Source: Chloroflexota bacterium (GTDB taxonomy: Bacteria > Chloroflexota > Anaerolineae > UBA4142 > SHND01). Taken from it: a stretch of DNA of 64,000 bases. The stretch is from positions 17,810-81,809 of the forward strand of contig JACQWQ010000010.1 of assembly GCA_016209205.1 (NCBI GenBank). The letters are read 5' to 3'. Shown piece after piece: positions 1-8,057 of the stretch (its first letter is position 1; the number at the start of each line of letters is the position of its first letter). Made by a program: the position numbers and the translations under genes. The notes beneath the pieces are model-generated. The model worked only from the letters and a program-made list of their open reading frames with translations, ran no database searches and was not told the DNA's origin.

Positions 1-651
1 CGCGCACACTTGTTTGTCACGCGCTTTCGCGTCACGGGCGAACCGGAAATTTTGGCAGTGACGGTCGGCGGGTGGTTTATCAGCATCGGGATGAACCACG
101 CGGGCGTTTCGCTCACGGGCAATCAACTGAATGCGAACGATTCGCGCGCGGGTGTGCCGCGTTTGCTCATCGTGCGCGATATTCTGGCGCAGACCAATTT
201 GGACGACGCGCTCGCGTCCGCATTGATGCCCGAACGCGCGTCGAGTTACAACAACATCATCGGCTCGCAAGACCGGCGCATCGTGAACGCCGAAGGGTCT
301 GCCACTGCCGCAGCCGTCACCTGGGCGCACACCGACGATGGCATCATCGCGCACACGAATCACTATCTCGCGCCCGAAATGCTGCACTTGGAAGCGGACG
401 CCGCGCACCGGAATATGTCGGCGTCGCGCTGCGCCCGCGCGTTGGACTACGCGCAAAAATATCGCGGGCACATTGATTTCGAAATCTGCGCGCGCTTGTT
501 GCGCGATCACGTCTATGCGCCGTGGAGCGTCTGCAAGCACGCGGGGCAAAGCGTCACGGTGTTCAGCGCGATCATTGATTTAACCGAATTGAAACTGTGG
601 TTAGCACGCGGCAACCCGTGTGAGAATGAATTTTCGCTCTACACGATTTAG
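1..651 (+). CDS. C45-type (acyl-CoA:6-APA acyltransferase-like) hydrolase, 5' truncated
   Basis: The frame is open from the first base, so the N-terminus lies outside the window. The visible ~214 residues contain a stretch typical of the C45/AAT Ntn-hydrolase family (NHAGVSLTGNQLNAND), followed by a second half with HTNHYLAPEM and a C-terminal WSVCKHAG segment. Family members cleave themselves at a cysteine and hydrolyse or transfer an acyl group on an amide; that catalytic cysteine should be upstream and cannot be checked. The substrate is unknown. The gene ends just before simple repeats, so it is probably not co-transcribed with the sugar block. Confidence 0.7.
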   Translation, partial: RAHLFVTRFRVTGEPEILAVTVGGWFISIGMNHAGVSLTGNQLNANDSRAGVPRLLIVRDILAQTNLDDALASALMPERASSYNNIIGSQDRRIVNAEGSATAAAVTWAHTDDGIIAHTNHYLAPEMLHLEADAAHRNMSASRCARALDYAQKYRGHIDFEICARLLRDHVYAPWSVCKHAGQSVTVFSAIIDLTELKLWLARGNPCENEFSLYTI

Positions 652-872
652 GGCGAATTGCAGATAGCCGATAGCAGATGGCGAATCGCGTATTACAAAT
701 CGCATATCGCCGATTACTGCTCACTGATGACTGGTCACTGATTACTGCTCACTGCTCACTGCTCACTGCTCACTGATGACTGGTCACTGATTACTGATTA
801 CTGCTCTCTCCCTCACTCCCCCTCTCTATCGCTCCCTCCAATCTCCAATTACGCCCCAAGCATCACCTGTGC
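652..872. repeat. Intergenic simple repeats
   Basis: No gene is seen here. Bases 660-710 are variations on GCGAATCGCG/CGCATATCGC, and 717-805 are iterations of CACTGATTACTGCTCACTG. The same two word families recur near 2.1, 37.5, 47.4 and 63.98 kb, and the first also occurs inside the coding region near 50.97 kb. Confidence 0.8.
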
Positions 873-878
873 TACAAT
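849..878 (+). promoter_or_regulatory. Probable promoter of the sugar block
   Basis: TACAAT at 873-878 is a good -10 box, 13 bases before the ATG at 892. A weak -35 candidate (TTACGC, 849-854) is 18 bases upstream. The leader would be only about 7 nt. Confidence 0.45.
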
Positions 879-891
879 CCTTGCGTTTGCT

Positions 892-1908
892 ATGATTCAA
901 CTGGCAGTCATTGGCGCGGGCTATTGGGGGCCGAATCTCGTTCGCAATTTCAGTCAAACTCCCGGCGCCCGCGTGGCGTATGTGTGCGACCTCGATGCGG
1001 CAAAACTTGCCCCGCTCGCCGCGCAGTATCCCACTCTCACCACCACCCGTAATTATCAAGACGCGCTCGGCGACCCGAACGTGGATGCGGTCGTCGTTGC
1101 GACGCCCGTTTCGACGCACCAGCGTTTGGCAGTCGAAGCGCTGCGCGCGGGGAAACACGTCCTTGTCGAAAAACCGCTCGCCGCGACCGTCCAAGCCGCG
1201 CGCGAAATTGACGCGGTAGCGCGCGAAGTGAAACGCGTGCTGATGGTGGGACACACGTTTATTTACAATCCCGCCGTGACCAAAGTCCACGAATATATCC
1301 AACGCGGCGCGCTCGGCGAAATTTACTATATTGACTCGGCGCGCGTGAACCTCGGCTTGCACCAGTTTGACATCAATGTTATTTGGGACCTCGCGCCGCA
1401 CGACGTTTCGATGATCTTGTATTGGCTTGGACAGCGCCCACTGCGCGTGAGCGCGCGCGGCAATTCGTACACGCAGGACAATATCGAAGACGTCGCGTTC
1501 GTTACGCTTGAATTTCCCGGCAAAGTCATGGCGCACATTCACGTCAGTTGGATGTCGCCCGCCAAGCTGCGTCGCACCACCATCGTCGGCTCGAAACAAA
1601 TGATCGTGTACGACGACCTCGAAGCGGCGGAAAAAGTAAAACTGTACGACAGCGGGGTGGAACAGCTCGCGCTCAACGCGACCACCCGGGCGGAATTGCA
1701 GCGCACGTATCGCGTCGGCGATGTGCTCAGCCCGCGTCTCGACGTGGTGGAACCACTGCGCGTCGAGTGCAAACATTTCGTCGAGTGTATCGTCGAAGGC
1801 AAAACGCCGCGCACGAACGGCGACGCGGGGATTGCCGTCGTACAAGTGTTGGAAGCCGCAACGCGTTCGTTAAGAGAAGGTGGACGGACGATAGAAATTG
1901 GAAGTTAG
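892..1908 (+). CDS. Gfo/Idh/MocA-family NAD(P)-dependent sugar dehydrogenase
   Basis: A 338-residue two-domain oxidoreductase. The N-terminus is a Rossmann fold with GAGYWG at 8-13, the family EKPLA motif is at 93-97, and the catalytic-type WDLAPHD is at 166-172. It resembles WlbA/WbpB enzymes, which oxidise C3 of UDP-N-acetylhexosamine or its uronate. The DegT aminotransferase two genes on would be the natural next step, adding an amino group to the 3-keto sugar. The substrate assignment is inferred from this context. The start is the ATG just after a TACAAT box. The 3' end runs straight into simple repeats. Confidence 0.85.
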   Translation: MIQLAVIGAGYWGPNLVRNFSQTPGARVAYVCDLDAAKLAPLAAQYPTLTTTRNYQDALGDPNVDAVVVATPVSTHQRLAVEALRAGKHVLVEKPLAATVQAAREIDAVAREVKRVLMVGHTFIYNPAVTKVHEYIQRGALGEIYYIDSARVNLGLHQFDINVIWDLAPHDVSMILYWLGQRPLRVSARGNSYTQDNIEDVAFVTLEFPGKVMAHIHVSWMSPAKLRRTTIVGSKQMIVYDDLEAAEKVKLYDSGVEQLALNATTRAELQRTYRVGDVLSPRLDVVEPLRVECKHFVECIVEGKTPRTNGDAGIAVVQVLEAATRSLREGGRTIEIGS

Positions 1909-2250
1909 AAATTGGAAGTTGGAAGTTGGAGGTTGGAGGTTGGAGGTTGGAAGTTGGAAGTTGGAGGTTGGAGGTTGGAGGTTGGAGGTTGGAGGTTGGA
2001 CGTAGAGACGTTCCGGTGGAACGTCTGGAGGTTGGAGGTTGGAGGTTGGAAGTTGGAAGTTGGAAACTGATAACTGATGACTGATAACTGATTACTGGTG
2101 ACTGATGACTGATAACTGATTACTGGTGACTGATGACTGATAACTGATTACTGGTGACTGATGACTGATAACTGATTACTGGTGACTGATGACTGATAAC
2201 TGATTACTTGGTGACTGATGACTGATAACTGATTACTGGCGACTGGTAAC
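1895..2250. repeat. Composite intergenic repeat (GGAGGTTGG array, palindrome, ACTGATAACTG array)
   Basis: Bases 1895-2070 are tandem GGAGGTTGGAAGTTGG-type heptamers, interrupted at 2001-2026 by a palindrome built on GACGTTCCGGTGGAACGTC. Bases 2066-2245 are tandem GATAACTGATTACTGGTGACT units. The first part recurs, with three copies of the palindrome, at 47.1-47.33 kb. The array begins inside the last codons of the dehydrogenase and ends just before the epimerase start. Confidence 0.9.
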
Positions 2251-2270
2251 TGGAGACGGGAGACCGGAGA

Positions 2271-3260
2271 TTGAAGATTCTCGTAACAGGCGGCGCGGGC
2301 TTTATTGGCTCGAATTTGGTGGACGCGCTCGCCGTGAACAACACCCACGAAATTATTGTTGCGGATGATTTTTCCACCGGCTCGCGCGAAAATGTGGCGC
2401 AACACGCGGCGAACCCGCGCGTGCGCGTCGTCGCCCTGGATATTCGCGACAAGTACGCGGTGCGCGAAATCATGCGCGGCGTGGACGTGGTATATCATCT
2501 CGCCGTCCAATGCATTCGCGTTTCGATTCGCGATCCGTATTTGGTGCACGACGTGAACGCGACGGGCACGCTGCACTTGCTCACCGCCGCGTTGGACGAA
2601 AATGTAAAACGATTCGTCTATTGCTCGTCATCCGAAGTGTACGGCACCGCGCGGCGCGTCCCGATGGACGAAGAACATCCGCTCGTCCCGACGACGCCGT
2701 ACGGCGCGAGCAAGCTCGCGGGCGAAACATACGCGCGCTCGTTTTATTTGACGTACGGTTTGCCCGTCACCATCGTACGCCCGTTCAACACGTACGGTCC
2801 GCGCGAGCATTTTGAAGGACCGTACGGCGAGGTGATTCCGAAATTCGTCGTGCGCGCGTTGAATCATGCGCCGCTCGTAATCTTTGGCGACGGCACCCAG
2901 ACGCGCGATTTCACCGACGTAAGCGATACGGTGCGCGGGTTGATTGCCGCAGGCGAATGTGACACGTTGGTGGGCGATGTGGTGAACATTGCGCGGGGGC
3001 AAGACGTCAACCTTCGCGACCTCGCGCAAATCGTCCTCGACACACTGCCCGACTCGCAAAGCGCTATTGAATATCAGGCCCCGCGCCCCGGCGACGTGCT
3101 GCGCCATTTCGCGGACATTTCCAAAGCCAAACGCGTGCTGGGTTTTGAACCGAAAATCGAAATTCGGCAAGGCGTCAAACGTTATGTGGATTGGCTCATG
3201 CGCAGTGAGTTCGACCCGCGCGAAATGTTGAGTCAAGAGAAATTGAGAAATTGGGAGTGA
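2271..3260 (+). CDS. NAD-dependent epimerase/dehydratase (extended SDR)
   Basis: A 329-residue extended short-chain dehydrogenase. It has the GGAGFIG nucleotide-binding loop at residues 7-13, the catalytic YGASK at 144-148 with the partner SSSEVYG segment at 119-125, and the substrate-side motif RPFNTYGPRE. Such enzymes epimerise, dehydrate or decarboxylate UDP- or dTDP-sugars. The start is a TTG directly after the repeat array and a GGAGA stretch. The next gene's likely start lies just beyond the stop, so the two are translationally coupled. The exact sugar cannot be told from sequence. Confidence 0.85.
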   Translation: MKILVTGGAGFIGSNLVDALAVNNTHEIIVADDFSTGSRENVAQHAANPRVRVVALDIRDKYAVREIMRGVDVVYHLAVQCIRVSIRDPYLVHDVNATGTLHLLTAALDENVKRFVYCSSSEVYGTARRVPMDEEHPLVPTTPYGASKLAGETYARSFYLTYGLPVTIVRPFNTYGPREHFEGPYGEVIPKFVVRALNHAPLVIFGDGTQTRDFTDVSDTVRGLIAAGECDTLVGDVVNIARGQDVNLRDLAQIVLDTLPDSQSAIEYQAPRPGDVLRHFADISKAKRVLGFEPKIEIRQGVKRYVDWLMRSEFDPREMLSQEKLRNWE

Positions 3261-3265
3261 CATCA

Positions 3266-4396
3266 TTGATCCCTATTACAAAACCTTTTTTCGACGAAAA
3301 CGAAGAACGCGCGGCGGCGGAAGCGATTCGCAGCGGTTGGGTCGTGCAAGGTCCGCGCACGATTGAATTTGAGAAAATGGTCGCAGAACGCGTCGGCGCA
3401 AAATACGCACTCGCCACATCCAACTGCACCACCGCGCTCCATCTCGCGCTGATTGCACTGGGCATCGGTCCCGGCGATGAGGTGTTGGTGCCGTCGTACA
3501 GTTTTATTGCCACTGCCAACAGCGTCTTGCACGCGGGCGCGACGCCGGTGTTTGTGGACATTGACGCGCGCACGTACAATATGGACCCGCTGCGCATCGA
3601 GGAAAAAATTACCCCGCGCACGCGCGCCATCATGCCCGTCCATCAAATCGGGCTTGCCGCCGACATTGACACGATTCATGCGATTGCGCGTAAACACGAT
3701 TTGCTGGTCTTGGAAGACGCGGCGACGATCATTGGCGGAACGTACAAAGGCAAACCGATTGGCGCGCACAGTCGCGCGGTGTGTTTTTCGTTCCACCCGC
3801 GCAAAGCGATCACGACGGGCGAAGGCGGCATGGTCACGACCAACGACGAAAACATCGCGCGTCAAGTCGAAATGCTGCGCTCGCACGGCGCGAACGTTTC
3901 TGATTTTGCGCGACATACAGCGGGCAAAGTGGTGATCGAAGAATATCCGGTGCTCGGTTACAATTATCGCCTCACCGACATTCAAGGCGCGGTCGGCGTC
4001 GAGCAAATGAAAAAGTTGGATTGGATTTTGCAGCGGCGGCTGGAAATCGGAGAGCGTTACAATCAAGCGTTCGCGGATTTGGATTTTATCGAGACGCCGT
4101 ACGAACCGGCGTTCGCCAAGCACACGTATCAATCGTATTGCGTACGCATCGCGCACAATGCGCCAAAAACGCGCGACGAAATCATGGCGGCGATGCAGGA
4201 CGCGGGCATTGCCACGCGCCGCGGCGTCATGGCGGCGCATCTCGAACCGTTTTACGTCAACCAATACGGGCGCGTATCCTTGCCCGTCACCGAACAAGCA
4301 ACGCGCACGACGATGCTCTTGCCGATTTACGCGCAAATGACGGAGCAAGAAATCGGGACTGTCATTCACACCTTTCGCAAAATAGTAATCAGATAG
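3266..4396 (+). CDS. DegT/DnrJ/EryC1/StrS-family PLP sugar aminotransferase
   Basis: About 376 residues. The N-terminus (IPITKPFF), the central HQIGLAADID and the PLP-lysine region FSFHPRKAITTGEGG (Lys about 180) are all typical of sugar aminotransferases that transfer an amino group from glutamate to a keto-sugar nucleotide. I prefer the TTG at 3266, since GGGAG at 3253-3257 is well spaced from it; GTG 3257 and TTG 3251 are alternatives that overlap the epimerase stop. With the upstream dehydrogenase it could make an amino-sugar for a surface glycan. Confidence 0.85.
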   Translation: MIPITKPFFDENEERAAAEAIRSGWVVQGPRTIEFEKMVAERVGAKYALATSNCTTALHLALIALGIGPGDEVLVPSYSFIATANSVLHAGATPVFVDIDARTYNMDPLRIEEKITPRTRAIMPVHQIGLAADIDTIHAIARKHDLLVLEDAATIIGGTYKGKPIGAHSRAVCFSFHPRKAITTGEGGMVTTNDENIARQVEMLRSHGANVSDFARHTAGKVVIEEYPVLGYNYRLTDIQGAVGVEQMKKLDWILQRRLEIGERYNQAFADLDFIETPYEPAFAKHTYQSYCVRIAHNAPKTRDEIMAAMQDAGIATRRGVMAAHLEPFYVNQYGRVSLPVTEQATRTTMLLPIYAQMTEQEIGTVIHTFRKIVIR

Positions 4397-4490
4397 TCGG
4401 ATTGTCGGTTGGTCGGTTAGTCGGTTGATGCAAAAGTCTTGACCATCCGACTATCCGACTCGCAGACCATCCGACTATCCGACCAAACCG
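4397..4490. repeat. Palindromic GTCGGATAGTCGG repeats
   Basis: GTCGGTTGGTCGGTTAGTCGG on the left and CCATCCGACTATCCGACTCG twice on the right can fold into a hairpin. The same word family fills 35871-35937. Confidence 0.7.
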
Positions 4491-5240
4491 ATGTTTCCAG
4501 ATTCCATCTCGATTGTCATTCCCGCGTACAACGAAGAAGCGACCATCGTTTCGGTCATGAACGAAGCGCAAACAGTTTTGCAGTCCTTGACGCGCGACTA
4601 TGAAGTGTTGGTCGTGGACGACGGCTCGACCGACCGGACGGGCGCGCTCGCCGACGATGTGGCGCGCCGCGACCCCGCGCACGTGCGCGTCATTCATCAC
4701 GACGGCAACAAAGGTTTTGCGGGCGCGATCAAAACGTGTTACGGCAACGCATCTCAAGATTGGGTGTTTCTCGCGCCCGCCGACAAGCAAGTAGATTTGA
4801 GCGAATTGAAAAATTTTATCGCGCTCACCGACGGCACGGACATCATAGTTGGTTATCGCAAACATCGCGCGGACGGACTGCGGCGTGAGTTGAATTCGTG
4901 GCTCTTTCATTTGCTCTGCCGCATTTTTTTCGGCATCCACTTGAAACAGATTTCCACCTCGAAACTGTATCGCCGCACGCTGCTGCAATCCATTCCGCTG
5001 CAAGCCGCGCCGTCTTCGGCAATGATCGAGCCCGAAGTGATTTTCAAGGCAATGCAAAAGGGCGCGCGTATACGAGAGGTCGGCATGAACCACTACCCGC
5101 GCGCGGCAGGCAAACCCAAGGGCACGGGCGTGCGCATGATCGTCAACACATTCGGCGAAATGTTTCGCTTGTGGTGGGTCTTGCGCGTCGCGCCCAAGCC
5201 CGCGCCGCCCTTGACCATGCCGACGGGAAAATCGCGGTAG
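4491..5240 (+). CDS. Family 2 glycosyltransferase (polyprenyl-phosphate sugar transferase-like)
   Basis: A 249-residue GT2 catalytic domain with IPAYNEE at 10-16 and VVDDGSTDRTG at 41-51 (the nucleotide- and metal-binding aspartates), plus GNKGFAGAIKT. There is no clear membrane pair at the C-terminus, as in soluble dolichol-phosphate mannose synthase types. It probably transfers a sugar from a nucleotide donor to a lipid carrier or surface acceptor. It lies in the glycan block between the sugar-nucleotide genes and the polytopic YfhO-like protein. Confidence 0.8.
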   Translation: MFPDSISIVIPAYNEEATIVSVMNEAQTVLQSLTRDYEVLVVDDGSTDRTGALADDVARRDPAHVRVIHHDGNKGFAGAIKTCYGNASQDWVFLAPADKQVDLSELKNFIALTDGTDIIVGYRKHRADGLRRELNSWLFHLLCRIFFGIHLKQISTSKLYRRTLLQSIPLQAAPSSAMIEPEVIFKAMQKGARIREVGMNHYPRAAGKPKGTGVRMIVNTFGEMFRLWWVLRVAPKPAPPLTMPTGKSR

Positions 5241-5242
5241 AA

Positions 5243-5590
5243 CTGTAGCATAGCGCCTCGTGCGCGTTGTAGCCGACCGAACGCCACAAGAACGCCACAA
5301 GCCTCGACGCCCACAAGCTTCAACGCCCACAAGCTTCAACGCCCACAAGCTTCAACGCCCACAAGCTTCGACGCCCACAAGCTTCAACGCCCACAAGCCT
5401 CGACGCCCACAAGCTTCAACGCCCACAAGCTTCAACGCCCACAAGCCTCGACGCCCACAAGCTTCAACGCCCACAAGCTTCAACGCCCACAAGCTTCAAC
5501 GCCCACAAGCTTCAACGCCCACAAGCTTCAACGCCCACAAGCTTCAACGCCCACAAGCTTCAACGCCCACAAGGGGCTATACTACAGTGG
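5243..5590. repeat. REP-like element expanded by a 16-bp tandem array
   Basis: The ends are imperfect inverted repeats: GTAGCATAGCGCCTCGTG at about 5246 and, on the other side, CAAGGGGCTATACTAC ending at about 5586. Between 5299 and 5572 lie about 17 head-to-tail copies of the unit AAGCTTCAACGCCCAC, with a CTCG variant in a few. The two ends match those flanking the transposase at 19.7-20.2 kb. The 129-residue open frame across the array is a by-product. Confidence 0.85.
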
Positions 5591-5602
5591 AATGCCGCCC
5601 TA

Positions 5603-7939
5603 TTGTGTACGACCTTGGAACGGATTGTTCAATTCTTTCGCCAACGTGATCTCCAAGCCCTGCTCTTGTTAGCGGCGCTCGTGTTTTTGTTTTTGCTGCC
5701 CGCCGCGACGATGCAGGGTGTTTATTTTTATGGCGACGCGAACGATTATTTCGCGCGGCTGGCCTACAGCGCGGAACGTTTGCGCACCGGACAATTCGCG
5801 CTGTGGAATCCGTACCTTTCCCTCGGCGGCTCGCACCTTGCCGACCCCGCCGCGCTCGCGACGTACCTTCCTGCCCTCGCGCTCTTTTTGATTTTTCCCG
5901 AACCGTTCGCCTACAACTATACCGTCATCCTGCATTTGTATCTCGCCGCGTCGGGCGCCTATCTCCTCGCGCGCGCGTGGCAGCAATCGCGCGGTGGGGC
6001 GTTGCTCGCGGCAACCGTGTTTGCGTTCAGCGGGTTCAGCGTCGGGCATTTACAGCATTTGAATATCATCATCGGCGCGGCGTGGCTGCCGTGGATTTTT
6101 TGGTGCCTTGAAAAATTTTTCGCCACGCGACGAAATCTTTATCTCGCGTTGGGCAGTTCGGCGCTCGCGCTGCAAATGACGGGTGGGCATACACAAACGG
6201 TGCTGTACGGCGGCGCGGCGTGGGGCGCATACTGTGTTGTTTTTTTTGTGCGCGAATGGCGGATGGGGCAAATGCGCGTTGTGGTGCGCCAAAGCGTTTC
6301 GCTCGCGCTGATGCTGCTCGGCGTGTTCGGACTCGCGGCGATTTTTATTGCGCCGCTCGCCGAACTGCTGAACTTTACGGCGCGCGGCGACCGCATCACG
6401 TACGAATACGCGACGACGTTTTCGCTGGAGCCGCTGCGGCTCGTCGAATTTTTCTATCCGTATTTTTTCGGCGGAAATCCCGGTAGTGTGGAACGCGGCG
6501 CGGGCAGTCTCATCGAAATGACCGCATATCTCGGCATTGTGCCGCTCGCGTTGGCAATCGGCGCATTGTGGCGGCGCGCGTGGCGCATCTATTTTTTGCT
6601 CGGGCTCGGCGCGCTCGCGCTCGTTTTGGCGTTGGGAAAATTTACGCCGCTGTATTGGCTCGTCTATCGCCTTCCGCTCTTTGGCACGGTGCGCGCGCCC
6701 GCGCGTTTTTTGGAATTGGTTGTCTTTGCCGTCGCGCTGTTGGCGGGCTATGGACTGGACGAGATTAAAAACCCAAAAACAAAATTACTGCGTAATTTTG
6801 TTTTTGGGTTTTTAGGATTGTTGCTCGGACTCGAAATTTTGTTTTTTCTCGCGCCGCGCGTGGGCGTGAATTTGTCAGAAACCTTCGCACAGGCGGCGGC
6901 GAACCCCGCGCTGCTGGCGACGATGCTGTTCACGTTGGCAGCGGGCGCGCTGTTTGTTTTGTGGTGGCGCGATATTTTCACCCCCCGCGCGCGCGTCGTC
7001 TTGACGCTGACGTTGGTGTTGATTGATCTTTTCTATTTCGGCTGGAATTTCCGCTACAACGCAGTCGCGCCGTTCGAGGTGTACACGGAACCGGACAAAA
7101 ACACGGCGGCATTGAGGCAGGTACCCAACGCGTTGGCGTACTATTGGGGGCTGGGCGAAACCAAAGGGGCAACCTATTTGCAACGCGGCGAATTGGATAC
7201 GTACGTGGATGCGGCGCGCGCGGGATTGCGCCAAAGTTTGCCGATACGTTTTCACGTTCGTTCGATGCAGGGCTATGGGACGGAACCGCCGGTCTATCAG
7301 GATTTGATGCAAGCCGTCGAGCGCGGGCGCGCGTTCGATCAAAATGCCGTCGCGCTTACCGCGTGGTTTGGCGACACGCACGTTTTGAGCGCACAAGCCC
7401 TGCACGACGGCAAATTGGAACGCGTGCAGCGCAGCGCGCAAATCAATCTCTATCAAAACACACTCGGCGCGCACATCGGGCGCGCGCGCGTTGTCTGGGA
7501 TGCAATTCAAGTCGAGTCGCCCGACGCCGCGCTGGCGAGTGTGACTAGCGGCATTCCCAATCCCGGACAGGTGCGTTTGCAAGGTGAACTTGGGAATTAC
7601 GCGCCGGTTCAAGACGCGCAAGCCAGCGCGCAAATCGAAATGGATCACCCCGAACACGTAAGCGTGCGCGTCGAAACGAATCAACCGGGCTGGCTGGTGC
7701 TGAATGACACGTACTATCCCGGCTGGCGCGCGACGGTGGATGGACAACCCGCAGAGATTTTGCGCGCGAACGCGTTGGTGCGCGCGGTGGCGATTCCGGC
7801 GGGTGAACATCGCGTCGAGTTTGTGTATGAACCGCTGTCGGTTAAAATCGGCGCGCTGGTGTCGCTGGTGACGCTGATTCTTTTGGCGGGCGTTTTGAGT
7901 TTTGAAATATGGCGCAAATCTACTGGTGTTGAAAAATGA
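5603..7939 (+). CDS. YfhO-family polytopic membrane protein
   Basis: A 778-residue protein with about a dozen hydrophobic segments in the first ~470 residues and one near the C-terminus, around a soluble domain. The N-terminal ALWNPYLSLGGSHLADP and the C-terminal LNDTYYPGWRATVDGQPAEILRANALVRAVAIPAG-type segment are YfhO family marks. YfhO proteins are GT-C-like and are linked to glycosylation of wall polymers, which fits the neighbouring GT2. The start is uncertain: TTG at 5603 or 5615, right after the repeat array. Confidence 0.8.
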   Translation: MCTTLERIVQFFRQRDLQALLLLAALVFLFLLPAATMQGVYFYGDANDYFARLAYSAERLRTGQFALWNPYLSLGGSHLADPAALATYLPALALFLIFPEPFAYNYTVILHLYLAASGAYLLARAWQQSRGGALLAATVFAFSGFSVGHLQHLNIIIGAAWLPWIFWCLEKFFATRRNLYLALGSSALALQMTGGHTQTVLYGGAAWGAYCVVFFVREWRMGQMRVVVRQSVSLALMLLGVFGLAAIFIAPLAELLNFTARGDRITYEYATTFSLEPLRLVEFFYPYFFGGNPGSVERGAGSLIEMTAYLGIVPLALAIGALWRRAWRIYFLLGLGALALVLALGKFTPLYWLVYRLPLFGTVRAPARFLELVVFAVALLAGYGLDEIKNPKTKLLRNFVFGFLGLLLGLEILFFLAPRVGVNLSETFAQAAANPALLATMLFTLAAGALFVLWWRDIFTPRARVVLTLTLVLIDLFYFGWNFRYNAVAPFEVYTEPDKNTAALRQVPNALAYYWGLGETKGATYLQRGELDTYVDAARAGLRQSLPIRFHVRSMQGYGTEPPVYQDLMQAVERGRAFDQNAVALTAWFGDTHVLSAQALHDGKLERVQRSAQINLYQNTLGAHIGRARVVWDAIQVESPDAALASVTSGIPNPGQVRLQGELGNYAPVQDAQASAQIEMDHPEHVSVRVETNQPGWLVLNDTYYPGWRATVDGQPAEILRANALVRAVAIPAGEHRVEFVYEPLSVKIGALVSLVTLILLAGVLSFEIWRKSTGVEK

Positions 7940-7955
7940 CACAGTGCATTACCAT

Positions 7956-8024
7956 TGTCATTTCGAACGCAGTGAGAAATCTCGGTGTTGCCAAGAGAGA
8001 TTTCTCACTCCGTTCGAAATGACA
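7956..8024. repeat. Palindrome, TGTCATTTCGAACG...CGTTCGAAATGACA
   Basis: The arms TGTCATTTCGAACGCAGTGA and TCACTCCGTTCGAAATGACA, extended inward by GAAATCTC/GAGATTTC, form a near-perfect hairpin of about 28 bp. When translated it gives the FERSEKS-type artefact peptide seen in many genomes. It falls between the YfhO and DUF2079 genes and can act as a stop or RNA-stability hairpin. Confidence 0.85.
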
Positions 8025-8057
8025 GCCCCTCAAACATTCGCGCCCAAAACTGCAATC

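Noticed and set aside
2148-2576. Minus-strand frame with SVISHQVISYQSSVTSNQLS repeats
   Set aside because: Translation of the ACTGATAACTG array joined to the antisense of the epimerase.
3263-4369. Long minus-strand frame of 368 codons opposite the DegT gene
   Set aside because: It is antisense to a well-supported aminotransferase and is Arg/His-rich, as expected of GC-rich shadow frames.
5299-5572. CRISPR-like array
   Set aside because: Units are directly adjacent with no spacers, and no cas genes are present.
5260-5649. 129-codon plus-strand frame of STPTSFNAHKLQRPQ-type repeats
   Set aside because: It is only the translation of the 16-bp array; 16 is not a multiple of three, so all three frames stay open by chance.
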